Of a DNA stretch of 64,000 nt, positions 34,460-41,521 are shown one piece after another. A model generated the notes under the pieces. That model was not told the DNA's origin. It saw nothing but the letters and a program-made list of their open reading frames with translations, and made no database searches. A program made the position numbers and the translations under genes. This DNA comes from JAYPHU01 sp964611435 (lineage in GTDB: Bacteria; Pseudomonadota; Alphaproteobacteria; Rhodospirillales; UBA2165), in assembly GCA_964611435.1 (NCBI GenBank), contig CAZSXT010000007.1:67580-131579 (forward strand), given 5' to 3'. How positions within the stretch are numbered: the stretch's first letter is position 1; the number at the start of each line of letters is the position of its first letter.

Positions 34460-35085
34460 GCACATCAGACGACAATCTGACCGAAGAGGAAATTAACGCG
34501 CGCGCCAACGAGAAGCGCCGCAAGCACAAGGAAGCCAAGGACCGCATCCTCGCCAAGAAGGTCAACGAAGGCGGTTTGCTTGCCGTTCACACCGGCAAGG
34601 GCAAGGGTAAGACCACCGCCGCCATGGGCATGGTCGCCCGCTGCATCGGCCACGGCATGAAAGTCGGCATCGTGCAGTTCGTCAAAGGCAAGTGGGAGAC
34701 CGGCGAACGGGTCGTGCTGGAAGCCTTCCCCGATCAGGTCAGGATCACCGCCATGGGCGAGGGCTTCACCTGGGAAACCCAGGACCGCGCGCGCGATATC
34801 GAGGCCGCCAACGCCGCCTGGGCGCGGGCCAAGGAAATGATCCTGGATCCGGCAAACGACATGGTGCTGCTGGATGAGATCAACATTGTGCTTCGCAATG
34901 ACTATTTGGATATCAACGAGGTGGTGGCGTTTCTGAAAGACAAACCGGCGAATGTTCATGTCATCTGCACCGGCCGTAACGCCAAGCCGGAACTGATCGA
35001 GATCGCCGACTTGGTCACCGAGATGACCGAAATAAAACACCACTTCCGCGCCGACTTTAAGGCCCAGGCGGGAATCGAGTTTTAG
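34456..35085 (+). CDS. cobO: Cob(I)yrinic acid a,c-diamide adenosyltransferase
   Basis: CobA/CobO/BtuR-type ATP:corrinoid adenosyltransferase that attaches the 5'-deoxyadenosyl group to reduced cobalt. The 209-residue product has a charged N-terminal segment, the P-loop LLAVHTGKGKGKTTAAMGMV at residues ~39-58, VQFVKGKWETGERVVLEAF, MVLLDEINIVLRNDYLD and VICTGRNAKPELIEIADLVT, ending with the family signature HHFRADFKAQAGIEF. Its start overlaps the cobN stop by four bases and cobQ follows after 17 bases. Here CobO is the Pseudomonas name, distinct from the methyltransferase CobA at 45961-46740. Confidence 0.97.
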   Translation: MSTSDDNLTEEEINARANEKRRKHKEAKDRILAKKVNEGGLLAVHTGKGKGKTTAAMGMVARCIGHGMKVGIVQFVKGKWETGERVVLEAFPDQVRITAMGEGFTWETQDRARDIEAANAAWARAKEMILDPANDMVLLDEINIVLRNDYLDINEVVAFLKDKPANVHVICTGRNAKPELIEIADLVTEMTEIKHHFRADFKAQAGIEF

Positions 35086-35102
35086 CCGGTCCGAGCGCGA
35101 CC

Positions 35103-36569
35103 ATGTCCGCCAAAGCCATCATGCTGCAAGGCACCGGCTCGGACGTCGGCAAGTCGCTGTTGGCCGCCGGGTTGTGCCGGGCGTTTGTGAAACGGGGGCT
35201 CACCGTCCGGCCGTTCAAGTCCCAGAACATGTCCAACAATGCCGCCGTGACGCCGGACGGCGGAGAGATCGGCCGGGCGCAGGCGTTGCAGGCCCGCGCC
35301 TGCGGTGTCGCGCCGAGCGTCCACATGAACCCTGTGCTGCTGAAACCCCAATCGGAGGTGGGCGCGCAGCTTGTGGTCCACGGCAAGGTGCGGGGCAATT
35401 ACAACGCCCGCGCTTTTCAGCCGGTGAAGAAGGACCTGATGGCTGACGTGCTGGCCAGCTTCGAGATCATGAAAGCAGACGCCGACATTGTTGTGGTCGA
35501 GGGCGCCGGCAGCGCGGCGGAAGTGAATTTGCGCGAGAACGACATCGCGAATATGGGGTTCGCCATTGCCGCGCAGGTCCCTGTGATCCTGGTGGCCGAC
35601 ATCGACCGGGGCGGGGTGATCGCCAGCCTGGTGGGCACATACGCGCTACTGCCCGATAACGAACGGGCGCTGCTGAAAGGCTATATCATCAATAAGTTCC
35701 GGGGCGATGTGTCCCTGTTCGATGACGGGCTGACAGCGATCACGGACAAGACCGGTCTCGCCTCCTTCGGCATCCTGCCCCATCTGGCGGCAGCGGCGCG
35801 CCTGCCCCAGGAAGACGCCATGTCGCTGGAGAATCGGGAGCGGCTGGCCGGCGATGGGCCGACCAAAATCGCCGTGCCCCGCCTCGCCCATATCGCCAAC
35901 TTCGACGATTTTGATCCGTTAATCGCGGAAGCCGACGTTGCCCTCGACATCATTCCGCCGGGCGAGGCGTTGCCCGGTGATGCTGATCTGGTCATTCTTC
36001 CCGGCTCCAAAACCACCATTGCGGACTTGGAGGAGTTCCGCCGGCAGGGCTGGGACATTGACCTGGCCGCGCATATCCGGCGAGGCGGTACGGTGCTGGG
36101 CATTTGCGCCGGCTATCAGATGCTGGGCAAAACGATCAGCGATCCGGACGGGGTGGAAGGCAGTGCCGGCGAGATCAAGGGGCTTGGCCATCTCTCCCAC
36201 GACACGATGCTGGTCGGCGACAAGACCCTGACAGAGGTTTCTGGGGAAGCCTGTGATGGATTGGGGCCGGTCCAAGGCTATGAAATGCATATCGGCAAAT
36301 CATCCTCCGCGACGGAAGCGCCCTTCCTGAGATTGGGCGGCGTTCCTCACGGCGCCCTCTCCCCAGACGGCCGGATCATGGGCTGCTATGTGCACGGGTT
36401 ATTCTCCAGCGATGCCTTCCGCCATAATTTCCTCAACCGGCTGAAGACCCGTGCGGCGTCCGGCGTTGCCTATGAAGCGCAGGTGGAGACGGCGTTGGAT
36501 GAACTGGCCGACGCGATTGAGGAACACCTGGCTGTTGAGGGGATGCTGGGGGTTTCCTCTCTTTTTTGA
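35103..36569 (+). CDS. cobQ: Cobyric acid synthase
   Basis: Glutamine-dependent enzyme that amidates four side chains of adenosylcobyrinic a,c-diamide to give adenosylcobyric acid. The 488-residue product has an N-terminal ATPase part (AIMLQGTGSDVGKSLLAAGL, RPFKSQNMSNNAAV, VVVEGAGSAAEVNLRENDIA, VILVADIDRGGVIASLVGTY). Its C-terminal glutaminase has Cys in LGICAGYQMLGKTI near residue 335 and a later His in CYVHGLFSS. Start ATG 35103 follows cobO by 17 bases. It is the last gene of the riboswitch-controlled plus-strand operon. Just before its stop a weak hairpin runs into TTTTTT (about 36562-36567), and palindromes follow; these may end the transcript. Confidence 0.97.
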   Translation: MSAKAIMLQGTGSDVGKSLLAAGLCRAFVKRGLTVRPFKSQNMSNNAAVTPDGGEIGRAQALQARACGVAPSVHMNPVLLKPQSEVGAQLVVHGKVRGNYNARAFQPVKKDLMADVLASFEIMKADADIVVVEGAGSAAEVNLRENDIANMGFAIAAQVPVILVADIDRGGVIASLVGTYALLPDNERALLKGYIINKFRGDVSLFDDGLTAITDKTGLASFGILPHLAAAARLPQEDAMSLENRERLAGDGPTKIAVPRLAHIANFDDFDPLIAEADVALDIIPPGEALPGDADLVILPGSKTTIADLEEFRRQGWDIDLAAHIRRGGTVLGICAGYQMLGKTISDPDGVEGSAGEIKGLGHLSHDTMLVGDKTLTEVSGEACDGLGPVQGYEMHIGKSSSATEAPFLRLGGVPHGALSPDGRIMGCYVHGLFSSDAFRHNFLNRLKTRAASGVAYEAQVETALDELADAIEEHLAVEGMLGVSSLF

Positions 36570-36573
36570 CGTC

Positions 36574-36596
36574 ATCCACGGGCTTGACCCGTGGAT
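36574..36596. repeat. Perfect 9-bp palindrome after cobQ
   Basis: ATCCACGGG and CCCGTGGAT pair perfectly around CTTGA. The first arm begins five bases after the cobQ stop. The same kind of palindrome is widespread between genes in alphaproteobacterial genomes. It is not followed by a T tract on the plus strand, so it is more likely a dispersed palindromic repeat, perhaps protecting the mRNA end, than a terminator alone. Confidence 0.7.
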
Positions 36597-36658
36597 CCAT
36601 ATTGGAACCCCGATTTGCTCCCCAGTCTCAGCACTCTCCCAGCCCCCTCCCTGCGTCA

Positions 36659-36689
36659 CCCCCGAGTTGGCGAAGCCAAGTCTCGGGGG
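36659..36689 (+). repeat. REP-like hairpin, first copy of an inverted pair
   Basis: Outer arms CCCCCGAG and CTCGGGGG (8 bp) enclose inner arms TTGGC and GCCAA (5 bp) around a GAA loop, with two unpaired bases (GT) on the 3' side. The left flank reads TGCGTCA. The layout is that of a REP-type element: GC-rich stem with a small bulge. Its partner lies 40 bases further on in the opposite orientation. Confidence 0.75.
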
Positions 36690-36729
36690 ACCATGAGACA
36701 CAGCGACCTGAGCAGAAACGCCGAATGGA

Positions 36730-36758
36730 CCCCCGACAACTGCTTCGCAGGTCGGGGG
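36730..36758 (-). repeat. REP-like hairpin, second copy of an inverted pair
   Basis: Read on the minus strand this gives CCCCCGAC, CTGC, loop GAA, GCAG, TT, then GTCGGGGG: the same outer stem, loop and 3'-side bulge as the copy at 36659-36689, and the flank GCGTCG also matches. The two copies face each other like a BIME. No other copy was noticed in the window. Confidence 0.72.
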
Positions 36759-36781
36759 CGACGCTTCTAGGGGGTGGGTGA

Positions 36782-37750
36782 CTAGGATGCAGCCATCAGC
36801 CCCACCAGCAAAACAAACATCAACAGGCACGCATTTACATAGACACGGAGTCCCGCGCGGATGTCGGCGGGGGTTGCATCTTCTCTCCCCTCGCCCAGCC
36901 AGGGCTCGTCCACTGCGTGCCCGTCGTAGATCCTTGGGCCTGACAGCTGAACATCCAGCGCGCCGGCCATCGCCGCTTCGGGCACGCCAGCGTTGGGGGA
37001 CCTGTGCTTGCGACCGTCCCGCCACAAGGTCTTGAAACTATCCGCCGCGCCGCCTGGCCGGTGAACCAGCGCGGCCAGGACAATCAACAGCCCGGCGAGC
37101 CGCGACGGAATGAGATTGGCGAAGTCATCCAGCTTCGCCGCCGCCCAACCAAAGTCCCCGTGTTTCTGATTGAGATGCCCGATCATGCTGTCCGCCGTGT
37201 TGAGCGACTTGTAGATCAGCAAGCCGGGCAACCCGAATAACAGAGCCCAGAACACCGGCGCGACTACGCCATCGGAGAAATTCTCGGCCAATGTTTCCAA
37301 TGAGGCCCGCGACACACCGGCCCCGTCCAAACTATCTGTTTGGCGGCCAACGATTTTACCCACGGCGGCGCGCCCGGCCTCCAGACCGTCCGCCTCCAGC
37401 GCCGACGCCACGTCACCCACATGCTGATAGAGACTCTTCTGCGCCAAAAGGGTCGACATAACGACGCCCAGAACCACCCAACCATACGGCACGCCATCCA
37501 ACCAGCGGGTGAGGTATACGGCGACCGCCCCCCAAAAAATCGACAGGGCGATGATCGCAAACAACCCCAACAACCGGCGGAGCCAGTGCGCCAACGCTGG
37601 CCGGTTCAGCGTATCGTCCATCAGACCGACCAAGCGACCCATGATCACCGCCGGATGCGGGACGATCCGATAGAACGCGGGCGGGTCGCCGATCACCGCA
37701 TCAACGGCCAGTGCAACCAGCAAAATTGGTAGAATATTGTCGAGCAGCAT
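36782..37750 (-). CDS. cbiB: Adenosylcobinamide-phosphate synthase (CbiB/CobD)
   Basis: Inner-membrane enzyme that joins the aminopropanol (phosphate) arm to adenosylcobyric acid. The 322-residue product opens with LVALAVDAVIGDPPAFYRIV and PHPAVIMGRLVGLMDDTLNR, the family signature. ENFSDGVVAPVFWALLFGLP, LINTADS-like KSLNTADSMIGHLNQKHGDF and RDGRKHRSPNAGVPEAAMAG follow. Several hydrophobic helices span the first 100 and the last 120 residues. It is on the minus strand between the repeat cluster and cbiX, with no riboswitch visible in the 160 bases upstream. The aminopropanol phosphate donor should come from the decarboxylase at 48056-49060. Confidence 0.96.
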   Translation of the reverse strand: MLLDNILPILLVALAVDAVIGDPPAFYRIVPHPAVIMGRLVGLMDDTLNRPALAHWLRRLLGLFAIIALSIFWGAVAVYLTRWLDGVPYGWVVLGVVMSTLLAQKSLYQHVGDVASALEADGLEAGRAAVGKIVGRQTDSLDGAGVSRASLETLAENFSDGVVAPVFWALLFGLPGLLIYKSLNTADSMIGHLNQKHGDFGWAAAKLDDFANLIPSRLAGLLIVLAALVHRPGGAADSFKTLWRDGRKHRSPNAGVPEAAMAGALDVQLSGPRIYDGHAVDEPWLGEGREDATPADIRAGLRVYVNACLLMFVLLVGLMAAS

Positions 37751-37910
37751 CCGGCAGTCCTATCAGCGGGGGCAATCCTGGTCAAATATCTGATTTTCAA
37801 TGCATTTTAGCATGAATTTGGGCGTTCCGGGGCTTTAGGAAACGGCGGTGATCCTTTATGATCCCTTCAAATTCCAACGATAATACTCATATCAATACCA
37901 GGACGGAAAA

Positions 37911-38939
37911 ATGGGCAAAATCGGCGTGATGGTGTGCGGCCACGGGAGCCGCGATGAAGCTGCTGTGACGGAGTTCGCTTCCCTGCAGCAATCGCTCGCC
38001 AAACGCTTTCCGGAATACGATGTGGAATACGGATTTCTCGAATTCGCCACGCCGATCATCCGCGACGGATTGGACCGGCTGAGTGAGAAAGGCGTCACCC
38101 ATGTCCTCGCGGTACCGGGCATGCTGTTCTCCGCCGGGCATGTGAAGAACGACATCGCCTCGGTCCTCAACCAGTACCAGGCCAATCATCCGGATCCCGC
38201 ATTCAAGATCGAATACGCCCGGCCCTTGGATATCGACTCAAAGATGCTCTACGCGGCCGAAGCCCGGGTGAAAGAGGCCTTGGATGCCGCCGGCAACGAT
38301 GTGCCGATGGAGGAAACGCTGCTGATGGTGGTCGGGCGCGGCACCTCTGATCCGGACGCCAACAGCAATATCAGCAAAGTCTGCCGCATGCTGTGGGAAG
38401 GGATGAGCTTTGGCTGGGCGGAGGTGTGCTATTCCGGGGTCACCTTCCCCTTGGTGGCGCCGGGGTTGGAACACGCGGCCAAGCTTGGCTACAAGCGGAT
38501 CATCGTTTTTCCCTATTTCCTGTTCACCGGCGTGCTGGTCCGTCGCATCTACGACATCACCGATCAGATCGCGGAAAGGTTCCCCGAGATTGAATTCGTC
38601 AAGGCGGGCTACCTGAACGACCACCCGAAGGTCATCGACACGTTCGAGGAGCGGGTGCGGGGTATCCTGAGCGGCGACAACAATATGAACTGCCAGCTCT
38701 GCAAATATCGGGAACAAGTGGTCGGCTTCGAGGCGCACAAGGGCCTGCCGCAGATGAGCCATCATCACCATGTGGAAGGCATCGGCACCGGCGACGCCCA
38801 TGCGCATGACCACTCTCACGACCATGACCATTCACACGATCATGCTCATGACCACGATCATGACCATCATCATGCCCCCCACCCTCACCCGGAACATCCC
38901 CACGGACCGGGCAAGCGTAATCCGGAAGCAGCGGAATAA
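37911..38939 (+). CDS. cbiX: Sirohydrochlorin cobaltochelatase CbiX with Fe-S-type motif and His-rich tail
   Basis: Inserts Co(II) into sirohydrochlorin, the first step special to the early-cobalt route. The 342-residue product has two chelatase domains (long form): VMVCGHGSRDEAAV with the first catalytic His, AVPGMLFSAGHVKNDIASVL with the second, then LLMVVGRGTSDPDANSNISK and VFPYFLFTGVLVRRIYDITD. MNCQLC near residue 259 matches the MxCxxC motif that holds a redox Fe-S centre in some long CbiX proteins. The tail, residues ~282-335, has about 22 His in HD/HSH repeats and probably stores or delivers cobalt. It opens a tightly packed plus-strand operon running to cobM; AGGACGG lies before ATG 37911. 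Confidence 0.96.
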   Translation: MGKIGVMVCGHGSRDEAAVTEFASLQQSLAKRFPEYDVEYGFLEFATPIIRDGLDRLSEKGVTHVLAVPGMLFSAGHVKNDIASVLNQYQANHPDPAFKIEYARPLDIDSKMLYAAEARVKEALDAAGNDVPMEETLLMVVGRGTSDPDANSNISKVCRMLWEGMSFGWAEVCYSGVTFPLVAPGLEHAAKLGYKRIIVFPYFLFTGVLVRRIYDITDQIAERFPEIEFVKAGYLNDHPKVIDTFEERVRGILSGDNNMNCQLCKYREQVVGFEAHKGLPQMSHHHHVEGIGTGDAHAHDHSHDHDHSHDHAHDHDHDHHHAPHPHPEHPHGPGKRNPEAAE

Positions 38940-38950
38940 CCGGCGAAGGA

Positions 38951-39604
38951 ATGGGATTGGTGGGCTATCTCAAAAATCCGGACGAGATCTATCGGGAAAG
39001 CTTCTCGGCGATCCGGCGGGAAACTGATCTCACCCGCCTGCCCGAAGACCTGCACCCGATCGCGATCCGGCTGGTGCACACCTGCGGCATGCCCGATCTG
39101 GTCGATGATCTCGCCTGGCATGGCGATGTATTAAGTGCAGCCCGAACCGCTTTGCAGAACGGTCGGCCCGTCATCGTCGACGCTACCATGGTCGCCGCCG
39201 GGATCATGTCCGCCCGCCTACCCCAGGACAATCGGGTGATATGTACGTTGAATGACGAGCGCACACCGGGACTGGCCCAGGACTTGGACACCACTCGCTC
39301 GGCCGCTGCCGTGGACCTATGGACCGCCGATCTGGATGGCGCGATCATCGCCATCGGCAATGCGCCGACGGCCCTGTTTCGGCTGCTGGAAGTGCTTAAC
39401 GAACCAGATACGCCAAAACCCGAGACCATCCTTGCCTTCCCGGTCGGCTTTGTCGGCGCGGCGGAATCCAAGCAGGCATTGATCGATGCGGATTTGGGCA
39501 TTCCCTTTGTCACGGTCAGCGGCCGTCGGGGCGGCAGCGCCCTGGCGGCGGCGGCGGTGAATGCGTGCCTGCTTCCCGACAGCAGCCTGGGCATCGGATC
39601 ATGA
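38951..39604 (+). CDS. cobH: Precorrin-8X / cobalt-precorrin-8 methylmutase
   Basis: Moves the C-11 methyl group to C-12, giving (cobalt-)hydrogenobyrinic acid. The 217-residue product has the catalytic His in IAIRLVHTCGMPDLVDDLAW near residue 39, GRPVIVDATMVAAGIMSARL, DGAIIAIGNAPTALFRLLEV, FPVGFVGAAESKQALIDAD and TVSGRRGGSALAAAAVNA, all family blocks. GAAGGA lies hard against ATG 38951, so the in-frame GTG nine bases on could be the true start. Its stop overlaps the cobL start (ATGA). With CbiX, CbiD and CbiG present the natural substrate is probably the cobalt form, for which the equivalent name is CbiC. Confidence 0.96.
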   Translation: MGLVGYLKNPDEIYRESFSAIRRETDLTRLPEDLHPIAIRLVHTCGMPDLVDDLAWHGDVLSAARTALQNGRPVIVDATMVAAGIMSARLPQDNRVICTLNDERTPGLAQDLDTTRSAAAVDLWTADLDGAIIAIGNAPTALFRLLEVLNEPDTPKPETILAFPVGFVGAAESKQALIDADLGIPFVTVSGRRGGSALAAAAVNACLLPDSSLGIGS

Positions 39605-40809
39605 CCCCCTGGCTCACCGTGGTCGGCATCGGCGAGGACGGGATCGACGGGCTCAGCGCCATCGCCCGGGCCGCCCTGGACGACGCGGAAATCTTGGTTG
39701 GCGGCGAACGCCACCTGGCCATGATCGCGGACGACGACCGCCCGCGCATCACCTGGGGCCGGCCACTTTCTTCCACGATCGAACAAATTCAGGACCAGCG
39801 GGGCCATGCGGTGACCGTGCTCGCGACCGGTGATCCCATGTGGTACGGAATCGGCGCGACCCTTTGCCGCAATATTGAGCCGGCGGAACTCCGCATCATC
39901 CCCGCCCCCTCCGCTTTTTCCCTGGCTGCCGGGCGATTGGGATGGCCCCTGGCCGACGCCGAATGTCTCACCATCCACGGCCGCGCCATAGAAAGGGTGC
40001 GCTATTTCCTGGCCCCGGACGCCAAGCTAATCATCCTCTCCAACAACGGCAATTCACCCGCGGATATCTGCAAGATTCTTTGCGACACTGGTTATGAAGA
40101 CAGCCGGGTAAATGTACTGACCCATATGTCCGGTCCGCTGGAAGAAATCATCACCGCATCGGCGAAGGATTGGGACAATTTTGACGTGGCAGACCTGAAT
40201 ACCATTGCCGTGCAATGCATTGCCGGACCGGAAACCAAACTGTTTTCACATACGCCTGGTCTGCCCGATGAAGCGTTTCATCATGACGGCCAGTTGACCA
40301 AACGGGAAATCCGCTCGGCGACGTTGGCGGCGTTGTCGCCCTTGCCCGGTCAGCTATTATGGGACGTGGGCGCGGGGTGCGGCTCCATCGCCATCGAATG
40401 GATGCGTTCTTCACCCCGGGTCCGCGCCATTGCGCTGGAACGAAACGAAGAACGCCTGGCCATGATCCGGGACAACGCACTGACGCTTGGCGTGCCGGAC
40501 CTGGAAGTCGTCGAGGGAAGCGCGCCAGATGCCCTAAACGACTTCGACCCGCCGGATGCAATCTTTATCGGCGGCGGGCTCTCCGCTGAGGGCTTGATCG
40601 AAACCTGTTGGTCGGCGCTGAAACCGGGCGGGCGTCTGGTCGCGAACAGTGTGACCCTCGAAGGCGAGCAGAAACTGATCAAGTGGGTGGAAAAGAACGG
40701 TGGCGAGCTGGTGCGGTTCGAAATTTCCCGCAGCAAAAAAGTCGGCAAGTTCACAGGGTGGGAGCCCATGAAACCGGTCACCCAACTTCGGGCCACCAAG
40801 GATGACTGA
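39601..40809 (+). CDS. cobL: Precorrin-6B methyltransferase/decarboxylase CobL (CbiE-CbiT fusion)
   Basis: Methylates C-5 and C-15 and removes the C-12 acetate carboxyl. The 402-residue product is a fusion. Residues ~1-205 are a CbiE-type tetrapyrrole methylase (WLTVVGIGEDGIDGL, VLATGDPMWYGIGATLCRNI, IPAPSAFSLAAGRLGWPLAD). Residues ~230-402 are CbiT, with SAM motif LLWDVGAGCGSIAIEWMRSS near 250 and AIFIGGGLSAEGLIETCWSA. ATG 39601 overlaps the cobH stop; a longer start at 39565 lies inside cobH. The cobI start overlaps its end by eight bases. The fused form is usual in aerobic-type CobL and also occurs in organisms with the early-cobalt route. Confidence 0.96.
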   Translation: MTPWLTVVGIGEDGIDGLSAIARAALDDAEILVGGERHLAMIADDDRPRITWGRPLSSTIEQIQDQRGHAVTVLATGDPMWYGIGATLCRNIEPAELRIIPAPSAFSLAAGRLGWPLADAECLTIHGRAIERVRYFLAPDAKLIILSNNGNSPADICKILCDTGYEDSRVNVLTHMSGPLEEIITASAKDWDNFDVADLNTIAVQCIAGPETKLFSHTPGLPDEAFHHDGQLTKREIRSATLAALSPLPGQLLWDVGAGCGSIAIEWMRSSPRVRAIALERNEERLAMIRDNALTLGVPDLEVVEGSAPDALNDFDPPDAIFIGGGLSAEGLIETCWSALKPGGRLVANSVTLEGEQKLIKWVEKNGGELVRFEISRSKKVGKFTGWEPMKPVTQLRATKDD

Positions 40810-41521
40810 AGATCACCAAGAGGTCATCTGGGGCCTGGGCGTCGGCCCCGGCGACCCGGAACTTATCACCCTGAAGGCGCACCGGATTTTGCAGGGCTCG
40901 GACGTCGTCGCCTATCCAGCGCCTGCCGGCGGTGAAAGTCTGGTCCGGTCCATCGCCAAACCTCACTTGCCCACAGGCGCCGAGGAATATGTGATCTCCA
41001 CGCCCATGGAGGTGCAGCGCCACCCCGCACAGCACGTCTACGATCAAGCGGCGGCGGATATTCTCGCCAAGGCGCGGGAGGGAAAGAAAATTTCGATCCT
41101 GTGCGAGGGCGATCCGTTTTTCTACGGTTCTTTCATGTACTTGTTTTCCCGCCTGTCGGAAGACTGGCCCGTGGGCGTGGTGCCCGGTGTCAGTTCTCTG
41201 GCCGCCTGCTCTGCCGAACTCGGCCTGCCACTGGCGGCGCGCAATGACGTGGTCTCTGTCATTCCTGGCACGTTGGAAGCAACCGATTTACGTAACCGGC
41301 TGCTGGCAACGGATGTAGCCGCCATTATCAAGGTTGGCCGGCACCTGGAAAAGGTTCGAGGCATCCTGGCCGACTTGGGTTTGCTGACGGACGCCCGTTA
41401 CATAGAACGCGCCACCATGGACAATCAGCGGATCGAACCGCTGGCTGACCTGAAAGATGAGACCGCGCCCTATTTCTCCATGATCATCGTCCGCCGGGAC
41501 GGCGACGCGGTGGACCTATGA
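40802..41521 (+). CDS. cobI: Precorrin-2 / cobalt-factor II C20-methyltransferase
   Basis: SAM-dependent methylase that adds the C-20 methyl group. The 239-residue product begins VIWGLGVGPGDPELITLKAH, then RILQGSDVVAYPAPAGGESL and the CobI/CbiL-specific stretch YVISTPMEVQRHP. SILCEGDPFFYGSFMYLFSR is the SAM-binding loop, and VVPGVSSLAACSAELGLPLA and AAIIKVGRHLEKVRGILADL follow. Overlaps on both sides (8 bases with cobL, 4 with cbiG-cobJ) mark it as part of the operon. Since CbiX acts first here, cobalt-factor II is the expected substrate (CbiL role), but sequence alone does not decide between CobI and CbiL specificity. Confidence 0.95.
   Translation: MTEDHQEVIWGLGVGPGDPELITLKAHRILQGSDVVAYPAPAGGESLVRSIAKPHLPTGAEEYVISTPMEVQRHPAQHVYDQAAADILAKAREGKKISILCEGDPFFYGSFMYLFSRLSEDWPVGVVPGVSSLAACSAELGLPLAARNDVVSVIPGTLEATDLRNRLLATDVAAIIKVGRHLEKVRGILADLGLLTDARYIERATMDNQRIEPLADLKDETAPYFSMIIVRRDGDAVDL

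Noticed and set aside
36399..37025. Open frame of 208 codons over the intergenic repeats and the cbiB end
   Set aside because: It overlaps the conserved ends of cobQ and cbiB in the wrong frame and translates palindromic repeats.
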